Part shown: piece by piece, positions 9,203 to 16,742 of the stretch
Numbering within the stretch: position 1 is the stretch's first letter
How the letters are laid out: the number at the start of each line of letters is the position of its first letter
Notes under the pieces: generated by a model
Database searches by the model: none
The model's input: the letters and a program-made list of their open reading frames with translations, nothing else
What the model was told of the DNA's origin: nothing
Assembly: GCF_002891295.1 (NCBI RefSeq)
Contig: NZ_LGUI01000003.1
Span: forward strand, 124,001 to 188,000
DNA: 64,000 nucleotides
Origin: Streptomyces eurocidicus
GTDB taxonomy: Bacteria; Actinomycetota; Actinomycetes; Streptomycetales; Streptomycetaceae
Reading direction: 5' to 3'
Program-made: the position numbers and the translations under genes

Positions 9203-9976
9203 TCACGCGGCGGTGCCGCCGGAGCCCGGCTCCGGGCCCGGCTCCGATTCAGGCCCCGGCCCCGGCTCCGGCTTCGTGTAGAGGATCTCGCGAGCCTGAT
9301 TCGCCGCACGGGTGATGCTCTCGGAGACGAAGTCGACGAAGCGGGCGATGTTCTCCAGGCGGACACCGGCCGGCGTGCCGGACCCGAGGACGCCGACACC
9401 CTGCCGCGCGGTCTCGGCGAGCTGCGCGGTGCCACGGGCGCTGGCGATCATCGACTGATACCAGACGTCGTCGTCGACGAGATAGCGCTCGCGGCGGCCT
9501 TCGGCGCGCTCGCGGCGGACGAGGCCCTGGCTCTCCAGGAACGCGACGGCCTTGGAGACGGTCGCCGGGCTGACCTGAAGCCGCTGGGCGAGCTCGGCCG
9601 CGGTGAGGCTGCCCGCGTCACTGGTGCAGAGGCTGGCCAGCACCCGGGCCGTCATCTTGGGCATGCCCGACTGCATGAGGACGGTGGTGAACGTCTCCCC
9701 GTACTCGCGCACGGCCTCGGGGTCGCGGCCATGGGCCTGCGGGGCCGTCCGCGGCCCCCGGGGCGCGGGCTGCCTGCGCCGGGTGGCGCGGTGCTCGGTG
9801 GCGCGGTGGGCCAGGTCGGCGCGGTAGGCGGTGGGGCCGCCGTTGCGCATCACCTCACGCGTGACCGTCGAGGTGGGGCGGTCGAGGCGCCTGCCGATCT
9901 CCGCGTAAGCGAGGCCGTCGGCCAGACCCAGGGCGATCTGCTGGCGTTCCTGCTGGGTGAGCCTGCCTCCCGGCAT
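9203..9976 (-). CDS. GbsR/MarR-family regulator with an extra N-terminal helix-turn-helix
   Basis: A 257-residue regulator. Residues 1-45 (LTQQERQQIALGLADGLAYA) form an IS30/sigma-like helix-turn-helix that usually precedes this family in Streptomyces. Residues 90-190 are a MarR/GbsR winged helix (LTAAELAQRLQVSPATVSKAV, LESQGLVRRERAEGRRERY). The C-terminus ends in a Pro/Gly/Glu repeat (GPGPESEPGPEPG). It converges on the P450 gene and is the only regulator in the biosynthetic locus. Two palindromes of similar sequence lie just upstream of its start and suggest autoregulation. Confidence 0.8.
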   Translation of the reverse strand: MPGGRLTQQERQQIALGLADGLAYAEIGRRLDRPTSTVTREVMRNGGPTAYRADLAHRATEHRATRRRQPAPRGPRTAPQAHGRDPEAVREYGETFTTVLMQSGMPKMTARVLASLCTSDAGSLTAAELAQRLQVSPATVSKAVAFLESQGLVRRERAEGRRERYLVDDDVWYQSMIASARGTAQLAETARQGVGVLGSGTPAGVRLENIARFVDFVSESITRAANQAREILYTKPEPGPGPESEPGPEPGSGGTAA

Positions 9977-10020
9977 CGTGCGTCTCCTTCATGGTCCCCG
10001 GTGTGCCGCCTGCAAAGAAT

Positions 10021-10067
10021 GCGTTTCTGCTTGCCGAAACGCAACGTAGCTTTCCCTTGCCGGAAAC
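10021..10067. promoter_or_regulatory. Two related palindromes upstream of the GbsR-like gene
   Basis: GCGTTTC (10021-10027) pairs with GAAACGC (10036-10042) over an 8-base spacer. TTTCC (10051-10055) pairs with GGAAA (10062-10066). Both have CTTGCCG in the middle, so they look like two copies of one operator about 27 bp apart. They lie 45-91 bases upstream of the regulator ATG. Binding by the GbsR-like protein is inferred. Confidence 0.5.
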
Positions 10068-10074
10068 GGCGATT

Positions 10075-11301
10075 TCAAGGAGTCCTCATGCTGGAGTTCG
10101 CGCGCGCCCTCTGGTGCGACCACAGGTCGAGGAGCCCCCAGCGGTACCGGTCCGTCTCCTCGACCTCGTCCAGGCCGGCGACGACCTCGTCACCGCGCGG
10201 GTCGTCGAGCAGCCCCAGCCGGACCGCGGCCATGACCCGTACGTCCAGGTCCTCGTCCGTAAGGCGCTCGGCGAGCGCGTCCTTGACGGCCGGGGACGCG
10301 GCGCGGGTCCACACGAAGGCCGCGCAGGCGGCCTGCCGAACAGTGGGGTCCTCGTCCCGGAGGCACTCCACTACGGCGGCCACCGCCTCGGGCCGGCCCC
10401 CCGTGACGAGATAGCTCAGCCCGGACAGCGCCCACCTCCGGGTGCCCGCGTCGGGATGGCGGGCGAGCGCGGGCAGCGGCTCCTCGGCGCGGGGGTCCCG
10501 CGCGTTGGCCAGGCCCGCCGTGAGCGACCGTACGACGCGCGGATCCGTCTCCTCCGCCAGCCAGGGCAGGAAGAGGTCGACGAGCAGGCCGTCGTACGGG
10601 TCCTCGTCGTCCTCGCTCACCTCGTTGAGGCGCTCGCCGATGACGACGGAACGGAGTATCTCGGCGCCGAAGTACCGCTCCCGGGGGTCCGGCCGGTCCC
10701 GCAGGGCCGCGGCCGTGTCCCAGACGGCGGGGCCGGGTGAGGCGGCCTCGAACGTCGCCGCCCACCACACCGAATGGTCCACGTCCGGCTCGGCCAAGGC
10801 GCGGGCCAGCAGCTCGCCGAAGGTCCGCGTGATCCCGTACACGGGCTCCAGGAGCGTCACGATCGCGGAGTGCCCGTCGCGGACCGTGCGACCGCCGAGC
10901 GTGAACTCCGTGGTCGACCCCATGGAGTCCTCCTCGGTCTTCACGCGCTCCACGGGCCCGGTCGCCCCGGTCCTGCGGCGCAGCTCCGCCTCGACGCCGG
11001 TCCCGTGCCAGTACGTGGCCAGGGCCAGGGCGTCCCGCCCGTCGGCGTCCGTGAGCCGGACGTCCCCGCCACGGTCGAGGATCCGCTCCACGAGCGAGTA
11101 CGCGCCCCGGTCGACCGCCCGCAGCAGCAGACTGCGGCCGTCCTCCGCCACGACGCCGTTGACCTCGTCCGGCGACATCCCCGACATCAGGCCGTCGGCG
11201 AACTTGGAGTCGTACGCGTCCACCGCCGCGAGGAGCAGCCGTACTCCGTCCGTCTGCTCCGTCTGCTCCGTCTGCTCCTTCTGCTCCTTCTGCTCAGTCA
11301 C
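10075..11301 (-). CDS. Ankyrin plus HEAT-repeat protein
   Basis: A 408-residue scaffold-type protein. Residues about 45-115 hold ankyrin-like repeats (DGRSLLLRAVDRGAYSLVER, DADGRDALALATYW). Residues about 200-400 hold HEAT-like repeats (DPRVVRSLTAGLANARD, DPTVRQAACAAFVWTR, DLDVRVMAAVRLGLL). The extreme N-terminus is a low-complexity EQK/EQT repeat from five 9-bp units directly after the GTG. The GTG overlaps the stop of the upstream ATP-grasp gene by eight bases, so the two are translationally coupled. No catalytic motif is seen; a substrate- or partner-binding role for the ATP-grasp enzyme is a guess. Confidence 0.75.
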   Translation of the reverse strand: MTEQKEQKEQTEQTEQTDGVRLLLAAVDAYDSKFADGLMSGMSPDEVNGVVAEDGRSLLLRAVDRGAYSLVERILDRGGDVRLTDADGRDALALATYWHGTGVEAELRRRTGATGPVERVKTEEDSMGSTTEFTLGGRTVRDGHSAIVTLLEPVYGITRTFGELLARALAEPDVDHSVWWAATFEAASPGPAVWDTAAALRDRPDPRERYFGAEILRSVVIGERLNEVSEDDEDPYDGLLVDLFLPWLAEETDPRVVRSLTAGLANARDPRAEEPLPALARHPDAGTRRWALSGLSYLVTGGRPEAVAAVVECLRDEDPTVRQAACAAFVWTRAASPAVKDALAERLTDEDLDVRVMAAVRLGLLDDPRGDEVVAGLDEVEETDRYRWGLLDLWSHQRARANSSMRTP

Positions 11302-12151
11302 GGCGGGCCGCCAGCAGGCCGTGGACCGACGCCGCCATGTTCGCGGCGAAGGCTTCGCGCGTGTCCGGGTCCAGCAGCTCCAGCGACAGGTACGGGTTGA
11401 GGTCCTCCAGCTCGACGAGCAGCAGCTCGCCACCGGGCGCGCGGCACGCGTCGACCCGGCTGATGCCGTGCTCGATGTCGTTCCAGTCGACGAACCGCCG
11501 CGCGAACGCGATGTCGGCGTCCGTCGCCTCGTACCGCTCCAGCTTCCAGCGCTCCTCCGGGCGCGGGGCGTACAGCGCGTACTGGAAGTCCCGGTCGATG
11601 AAGTAGAACGACACCTCGTAGGCGAAGTCGATACGCGGCTGTACGAGCACGTCCCCGTACGCGAGCCCCGGCAGCGCGCTCCCCGGCACGAATTCCAGAC
11701 CTATGGAGTCCGCGCCCGCCTTCGGCTTCACGACGTATTCGGCGGCGTCCGGGAGCCGGGACACGTCCTCGGCCCGGTCGATCGTCGGGATCACGGGGTA
11801 TCCGGCGGCGGTCAGGTCGAGCAGGTATTGCTTGCCGATCATGTCGGCCTTGCCGCGGAGTTCGTTGTATACGAGTACCCCGCGTGCCTCCGCCTCCTGG
11901 CGGAAGCGGTCGTATTCCGCCTGGTAGTGCAGGACGGGCCCGCTGTTACGGACCACGACCGCGTCGAAGCCGTCCATGATCGCCGTCGCGTCGAGCGGGT
12001 GGCACAGCGCGATGTCGAATTCCTGCCGCAGGCGGGAGGTCAGGAAAATGTCCTCGTCGCAGTAGCGGCGCCCCTTCGCCGGGTATGCGAGATCTGTGAC
12101 GAAGAGGACGCGGGGGCGCTTGTGCGCGGGCCTGCGGGTGGGACTGGGCAT
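11294..12151 (-). CDS. ATP-grasp domain protein
   Basis: A 285-residue ATP-grasp enzyme of unknown substrate. The N-terminal pre-ATP-grasp region (PRVLFVTDLAYPAKG) is followed by the nucleotide-binding core (EYVVKPKAGADSIG) and the metal-binding end (LLLVELEDLNPYLSLE). These enzymes ligate a carboxylate to an amine through an acyl phosphate; RimK-like relatives modify peptides or proteins. The start ATG has AGGAGAG seven bases upstream. The downstream gene overlaps it, and the ankyrin/HEAT protein is its likely partner. It is not obviously a housekeeping purine or peptidoglycan ligase. Confidence 0.75.
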   Translation of the reverse strand: MPSPTRRPAHKRPRVLFVTDLAYPAKGRRYCDEDIFLTSRLRQEFDIALCHPLDATAIMDGFDAVVVRNSGPVLHYQAEYDRFRQEAEARGVLVYNELRGKADMIGKQYLLDLTAAGYPVIPTIDRAEDVSRLPDAAEYVVKPKAGADSIGLEFVPGSALPGLAYGDVLVQPRIDFAYEVSFYFIDRDFQYALYAPRPEERWKLERYEATDADIAFARRFVDWNDIEHGISRVDACRAPGGELLLVELEDLNPYLSLELLDPDTREAFAANMAASVHGLLAARRD

Positions 12152-12166
12152 GGCTCTCCTGCCGAG

Positions 12167-12193
12167 GGTAGGTCGACTGAGGGTAAACCTACC
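12167..12193. promoter_or_regulatory. Inverted repeat upstream of the ATP-grasp gene
   Basis: GGTAGGT (12167-12173) and ACCTACC (12187-12193) form a perfect 7-bp inverted repeat with a 13-base spacer, 16-42 bases before the ATP-grasp start. Read leftward, TAGGTAGGTTTACCCT partly resembles the IdeR/DmdR iron box; the match is about 12 of 19 by eye, so an iron link is only a suggestion. Confidence 0.35.
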
Positions 12194-12205
12194 TATCGGC
12201 CCAGG

Positions 12206-12493
12206 TCAGCCAGTTTTTAGGGTACGTATTAGGGCGCGGAGCGCCTGGGGGGCGACGGCGAGGATGACGTCGGGGGCGTCGCTCTCCCGGAGGAAGATCC
12301 GGCCGGGGGCAGTGGCCAGGCCGAGGCAGTTAGCCCCTTCGTAGCTGTACGACGATTTCTGCCACTCGGCAGCAACGTCGAGGCAGTTCGAAGCGTCGCC
12401 GCTGTAGGAAGACTTTTGCCAATCGGCGGATATGTTCAGGCAGGCGTTGCCCTCACTGCTGAATGAGGACTTCTGCCAGATCCATGTGGGCAA
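12206..12493 (-). CDS. DUF397 protein with three copies of its motif
   Basis: A 95-residue protein of the Streptomyces DUF397 family, partners of Scr1/WhiJ-type XRE regulators. The family hallmark W-Q-K-S-S-[FY]-S with a following NCL/ACL appears three times (residues 6-20, 25-40 and 44-58) instead of once. The C-terminal half (GRIFLRESDAPDVILAVAP) is the usual DUF397 end. It starts one base beyond the stop of the XRE gene and surely belongs to one transcript. Family members modulate development, but the biochemical role is not settled. Confidence 0.85.
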   Translation of the reverse strand: MPTWIWQKSSFSSEGNACLNISADWQKSSYSGDASNCLDVAAEWQKSSYSYEGANCLGLATAPGRIFLRESDAPDVILAVAPQALRALIRTLKTG

Positions 12494-12494
12494 C

Positions 12495-13355
12495 TCAGGC
12501 TCCTCTCAAGGTCGGGATAATGCTGAGGATGATGTCGCGAGACGCGTCATCATCCAGCGCGACGGACTCCATCCGATCAAGTACCGTTCGATATCTCTCT
12601 AGCTGAGCCTCAGCGTCCAGCAGTTCCGATCCGTGCTCCGTGTCGAGTTGCACGGTGTCCAACTGCGGTACCGGGCCCACGGCGTAGGAGATCGACTGCC
12701 CGGAGCCTGGAAACGATCCGGCTTCGAAGGGGATTACCAGCACCCTGATGTGTTTGTGCCGGCTCATGTCGACGATGTGCTCCAGCTGCCGGCAGGCGGT
12801 GGCCGGACCACCGAACCGCATGCGCAGGGCAGCTTCGTGGACGATGGCCGTATAGGGCGTAGGGGTGTCGCGGTAGAGCACTGCTTGCCGCTTGACCCGG
12901 TGCGATACGCGATGCTCGACCTCAGGCGGCGCCAGCGGGGGTACTCCCTGACGGAAGATCTCTCGGGCGTGCTCCGGTGTCTGGAGGAGGCCGGGCAAGT
13001 GCGAGATGAAAGCCGTTCGCAGCGCCACGGCGTGGTGCTCCATCTCGGCCAGGTCGAGCAGGCCCGCTGGCAGGATCTCCCGGTACTCCTCCCACCAGCC
13101 CCGTTTTCGTTCCCCTGCCATCGCAATGAGCGCATCGATCAGGGCTTGGTCTGCACACGAGTAGTTGCGGGCCAGCGCCTGGAGGCGCTCGGCGCTCACA
13201 CCGAACCGGCTCGCTTCGATGTTGCTGATCTGCGCCTGGTTGGTGCCGAGAAGGCGTCCGGCCTCGGTGGAGGACAGCCCTGCCCGTTCCCTCAGCTTTC
13301 GCAGCTCTGCTCCTAAGCGGAGTTGACGTGCCGTCGGGCTGCTTCTCACGGGCAT
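12495..13355 (-). CDS. Scr1/WhiJ-type XRE regulator (HTH plus DUF5753)
   Basis: A 286-residue regulator. Residues 10-70 are an XRE helix-turn-helix (LGAELRKLRERAGLSSTEAG, TNQAQISNIEASRFG). The rest is the DUF5753 domain (HLPGLLQTPEHAREIF, RQLEHIVDMSRHKHIRVLVI). With the DUF397 gene behind it and an anti-sigma-like ATPase gene diverging from it, the locus has the three-part make-up of whiJ/abaA-type developmental loci. A 20-bp palindrome in the divergent gap is the natural operator candidate. Confidence 0.88.
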   Translation of the reverse strand: MPVRSSPTARQLRLGAELRKLRERAGLSSTEAGRLLGTNQAQISNIEASRFGVSAERLQALARNYSCADQALIDALIAMAGERKRGWWEEYREILPAGLLDLAEMEHHAVALRTAFISHLPGLLQTPEHAREIFRQGVPPLAPPEVEHRVSHRVKRQAVLYRDTPTPYTAIVHEAALRMRFGGPATACRQLEHIVDMSRHKHIRVLVIPFEAGSFPGSGQSISYAVGPVPQLDTVQLDTEHGSELLDAEAQLERYRTVLDRMESVALDDDASRDIILSIIPTLRGA

Positions 13356-13429
13356 CGTGCGGTCTCTCCTCTGCGCATGTACGGACGTGCGTCACCCACA
13401 CGGGTGCAACTCAAGCCATTCTGCCGATT

Positions 13430-13449
13430 GCGCTAAATACCTTTAGCGC
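13430..13449. promoter_or_regulatory. 20-bp perfect palindrome in the XRE/ATPase divergent promoter
   Basis: GCGCTAAA (13430-13437) and TTTAGCGC (13442-13449) are perfect complements around TACC. It lies 75 bases upstream of the XRE start and 129 bases before the ATPase gene. It is AT-richer than its surroundings. Recognition by the adjacent Scr1-type regulator is inferred. Confidence 0.55.
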
Positions 13450-13578
13450 GAAGGTCTACGGTGTGAGCCAAGCCACTCACCGGCCCACCGCGAAGCGGAA
13501 GCGCACCGCCGATGCGTCGGCGACAGGACACCGCAAGTGCGGCAAGTCAGCCAATCACCTCCTGATAAGGAGCCCCGC

Positions 13579-14052
13579 ATGGCAACCGTATCCCCGGAGA
13601 ACCCCTGGTCGTACACGCTCAACCTGCCGCACGACCCGCACTCCGCGCGAATCGCCCGCACCACCTTGCGCAGCGTGCTCGCGTGCCACGACAGAGAGGA
13701 ACTGGTGGACGACGCGGTCCTGTTGACCAGTGAGCTGGTCACCAACGCCTACCGCTACTCCGACGGCCCCGTAGAACTCCGCGTGCGGCACGCGTGGGAG
13801 GCGGGGGTGCGGATCACCGTGTGGGACTCGAACCCCGTCGTGCCTGCGGCCTTCGCGACGCCGCCGGGTGCGGGCAAGGGCGTCCCGGACGCCGGCGACA
13901 CCTATGGGCGCGGACTCGTCATCGTGCGGCTGTGCGCGGACAACTGGGGCGCGCAGACGTTCGGCGGACCCGCGTCCGGGGCGGGGTTCAGGGGGAAGCT
14001 GCTGTGGTGCGAGATCGGCGCGAAATCGCCCGTGGCACGGCTCGCCGCGTAG
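13579..14052 (+). CDS. HATPase_c anti-sigma-like ATP-binding protein
   Basis: A 157-residue GHKL-fold protein of the RsbW/SpoIIAB-like family common in Streptomyces. The N box is LLTSELVTNAYRYSD, the G1 box is ITVWDSNP and the G2 region is GDTYGRGLVIVRLCADNWG. Such proteins usually bind anti-sigma-antagonists or sigma factors. The ATG follows ATAAGGAG at six bases, preferred over a start 42 bases upstream. It diverges from the XRE/DUF397 pair, completing the developmental-type triad. Confidence 0.85.
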   Translation: MATVSPENPWSYTLNLPHDPHSARIARTTLRSVLACHDREELVDDAVLLTSELVTNAYRYSDGPVELRVRHAWEAGVRITVWDSNPVVPAAFATPPGAGKGVPDAGDTYGRGLVIVRLCADNWGAQTFGGPASGAGFRGKLLWCEIGAKSPVARLAA

Positions 14053-14240
14053 GGAGTGCGGCAAGGGCTGGGAGGCCCGTACCCCCTTGGGGCGGTCAGC
14101 GATCCGTGGGGAAGGAGGGAGCGGAGGGGTGGCGGAAGGGTGATGCGCCCTGGTGCTTTACGGCACCGCCGTCACCCGTTCGGCTTGGCGTCGTTGTCAG
14201 CCGAAGAGCCGTTTTTCCTCCATCGCGGGAGAGAGTCAGC

Positions 14241-15671
14241 ATGCGTCAGTTCCCCTTGGAATTCCTGGAGATCGCTCCCGGGCGTGTGGTGGAGTGGCGC
14301 CTGCGCTCGACGAGGCCGAGCGAAGGGGGAGGTCCGGAGGGGGTCCGTAAGAGCGCCTCGTTCAACCAGGACAAGCACTTCTCGGTGGTCGAGGAGGCCC
14401 GTAAGGCCAACGACTCGCTCGCGTCGTGGCTGGCGGTCACGTTCGAGGTGGAGGGGTCGCTGGACAAGGACGCGCTGGAGTCGGCGCTGCTGTTCCTCGC
14501 GCGCAGGCACGAGGTGCTGAGGTGCGAGTTCCAGCGGCTGGCCGGGGACCTGTCGTGCGGGGCGATCGACGCGGACGAGATCGCTCTCGACGTCGTGGAG
14601 ATGGGCCACTTCGACACGTCGGCCGAGCTGCGGGCGTTTATGTCGGACAGCTTCCAGAAGCAGATCGACACCCTGGCCTGGCCGCTGTTCATGATGGGGG
14701 CCGTGGCCAGGGAAACCGGTTCTTCGACGGTGTACATGGCCTTCGACCACATCGTGTCGGACGGGGTGTCGATGCCGAACGTCGTCAACGACATCCAGAC
14801 GGCGTACGCGGCCTATACGCAGGGCCGGGAGCCGGTGCTTCCGGTCGCGGGCAGCTATCTGGACTTCGCGCACGAGCAGCGGAGCCGCTATCTGTCGCTG
14901 GGGGCGGACGACGAGCGCCTCGATTACTGGAAGTCCTTCATGCGGGCGGGTGCGGGGGAGTTCTTCCCGCGCTTCCCGCTGGAACTGGGCATCGAGCCGG
15001 GGCTGATGTACCCGACGGTCAACGAGGCGGACCGGCTGCTGGACGCCCGGGAGACGGAGGCGCTGGAGACCCGGTGCAGGGAGGCGGGCGGGAAGTTCTT
15101 CATGGGCCTGCTCGCGAGTGTCGGGACCGCGCTCCACACCTTGGGCGGCCCGGACTCGTACAGGGGGTTCATGCCCGTGAGCGAGCGGGGGCGGGGGCCG
15201 TGGACGCATTCGGTGGGGTGGTTCGTGAATACGCTGCCGATCGAGTTCTCCGTGGCGGAGGGGCGGGAATTCGACGAGCTCATCGCGGGGGTGAAGGCCG
15301 GGTTCGGCGCGATGATGGGGAGCCTGGAGGTGCCGTTCATCCGGGCGTGGGAACTGCTCGCGCCGGAGCACTTCGCGCTGCGGACGTGGCCGTACCCGGT
15401 GAACTTCTTCTCGTACATGGACATGCGGAAGACGCCGGGGGCCGAGCACCACCCGCAGTGGCAGCCGACGGCGCATGTGTGGGCCTCTGCGGCGAATGGG
15501 ACGTGCTCGTGGTTCCAGCGTGACGTGTCGGGGCTGCACATGAACTCGATTTACGTCGATACGGCGGAGGCGCGGCGGACGATGGGGTCTGTGCGGGAGA
15601 TTCTGACGGAGACGCTGCGGGGGGCTTCGCGGGGGTCTTCGCGGGGGAGGGTGCCGGCGGTGGTGAGCTGA
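14241..15671 (+). CDS. Stand-alone condensation-domain protein
   Basis: A 476-residue protein of the NRPS condensation/PapA acyltransferase superfamily, not part of a larger synthetase. The active-site motif is FDHIVSDGVSM (from residue 168): HHxxxDG with the first His replaced by Asp but the second, catalytic His170 and the D174-G175 kept. Other landmarks are ARRHEVLRCEF near residue 88 and the latch region FMPVSERGR. Such free-standing enzymes make ester or amide bonds between carrier-bound acyl groups and an acceptor. No carrier or adenylation gene is adjacent; the nearest carrier is the ACP 10 kb away. ATG after GGGAGAGAG. Confidence 0.78.
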   Translation: MRQFPLEFLEIAPGRVVEWRLRSTRPSEGGGPEGVRKSASFNQDKHFSVVEEARKANDSLASWLAVTFEVEGSLDKDALESALLFLARRHEVLRCEFQRLAGDLSCGAIDADEIALDVVEMGHFDTSAELRAFMSDSFQKQIDTLAWPLFMMGAVARETGSSTVYMAFDHIVSDGVSMPNVVNDIQTAYAAYTQGREPVLPVAGSYLDFAHEQRSRYLSLGADDERLDYWKSFMRAGAGEFFPRFPLELGIEPGLMYPTVNEADRLLDARETEALETRCREAGGKFFMGLLASVGTALHTLGGPDSYRGFMPVSERGRGPWTHSVGWFVNTLPIEFSVAEGREFDELIAGVKAGFGAMMGSLEVPFIRAWELLAPEHFALRTWPYPVNFFSYMDMRKTPGAEHHPQWQPTAHVWASAANGTCSWFQRDVSGLHMNSIYVDTAEARRTMGSVREILTETLRGASRGSSRGRVPAVVS

Positions 15672-15912
15672 GGGCGCGCCGCTGCGCGGGGCGTTTCCCC
15701 AGCCCCGCCCCTTCCCGCAGTATCCGATGTGCGGCTCCGCCGCGCGGGGGGCTCCGCCCCGGACCCCGGTCCTCAAGCGCCGGACGGGCTGAATTTCAGC
15801 CCGTCCGGCGCTTGAGGACACCGCGCGTCAGCGCGGAAGGGGGTCTGGGGGCGAAGCCCCCAGTTACGGGAAGGGGCGGGGTGGGGAAAAAGCCCGCCGC
15901 AGGCGGCACCTT
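15672..15912. repeat. Dispersed palindromic element, full copy
   Basis: It fills most of the 311-base gap after the condensation gene. A 24-bp perfect stem (15770-15793 with 15795-15818, core CGCCGGACGGGCTGAA) sits at the centre. Outer arms carry CCCCAGCCCCGCCCCTTCCCG on the left and its near-complement GGGAAGGGGCGGGGTGGGG on the right, so the whole element is an imperfect palindrome. It could stop transcription on both strands. No gene is seen in it. Confidence 0.75.
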
Positions 15913-15982
15913 GACGCTCCGCCGCTCCCGATGTCACCGTCTGCGCAACCGGACACAACCCACTCGGCAAGGGGGATTGGTC

Positions 15983-16228
15983 ATGGCGCTGCGGTTCTTC
16001 GGCAAGGATCCCGACACCAACGGTGACGACTGCCCGACGGTCTGGGTCGACGACGGCACGGCGGACATGGTCCTCCAGGGTTGGAAGGCCGACGAGGCGA
16101 CCGAGGCGGAGTGCCTTTCGGTGGGCCGCATTCCCGATGGCGAGGCCGTAATCAGGATTCCGGCCCGGATGGTGCCGCTGGTGAGGAAGGCTTGTGATGC
16201 CGCGGAACAGCGCTCCCAGCTTCTCTGA
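15983..16228 (+). CDS. Small hypothetical protein of an XRE/DUF6879 cassette
   Basis: An 81-residue acidic protein (FFGKDPDTNGDDCPTVWVDD, ADMVLQGWKADEATEAEC) I cannot name. It begins a three-gene rightward operon: this gene, a DUF6879 gene overlapping its end by 32 bases, and an XRE/DUF5753 regulator. Small acidic proteins in this position are frequent in Scr1-type cassettes. The ATG is preceded by GGGGGA at about six bases. Confidence 0.7.
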   Translation: MALRFFGKDPDTNGDDCPTVWVDDGTADMVLQGWKADEATEAECLSVGRIPDGEAVIRIPARMVPLVRKACDAAEQRSQLL

Positions 16229-16721
16229 GCTGATCGCCGGATGCCACCGTTCGGCGATTCACCTGGAGATGCGCGACGTCTACGGGGTCGCCTCGGAGGC
16301 CGAGGACTTCGCCGAATGGAAAGCGTGCGGCACCATCACGGCCACGTCCGTCGAACGGCGCCGCCCGTGGCTCGACCTCGTACGCGAGACCGTGGGTCGC
16401 GGTGTGGCGATGCGGCGGGCCAGGATCGTCTCCACTCCGGTCTCCGAATACATCCGGTACGAACACGCCGGCACCTACCTGAATGCCGAAGCCGGAGAGT
16501 CGGTGCGCTGGCTGCCACGGCGGCTGGCGTCGGACCTCGCTCTCCCCGGGAACGATCTGTGGCTGTTCGACGACCGGCTGATCCGGTTCGGTCATTTCAC
16601 CGGCGACGGCGCTTCCGCCGGACATGAGATGTGTGACGATCCAGCGGTGATCAAGCTGTGCGGTGCGGCGTTCGAAGCAGTGTGGGAGCGCGCCGTGCCG
16701 CACGAGCGCTTCACGGTCTGA
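16197..16721 (+). CDS. DUF6879 family protein
   Basis: A 174-residue protein with the features of DUF6879: MRDVYGVASEAEDFAEWKAC, RRARIVSTPVSEYIRYEH, LPGNDLWLFDDRLIRFGHF. Members sit next to XRE/DUF5753 regulators in many Streptomyces, and this one does too. The ATG is preferred to a GTG one codon earlier because GAGGAAGG ends six bases before it. Function unknown; probably a partner or target of the regulator. Confidence 0.82.
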   Translation: MPRNSAPSFSELIAGCHRSAIHLEMRDVYGVASEAEDFAEWKACGTITATSVERRRPWLDLVRETVGRGVAMRRARIVSTPVSEYIRYEHAGTYLNAEAGESVRWLPRRLASDLALPGNDLWLFDDRLIRFGHFTGDGASAGHEMCDDPAVIKLCGAAFEAVWERAVPHERFTV

Positions 16722-16742
16722 CACGGACCGAACTGCCGGTTC

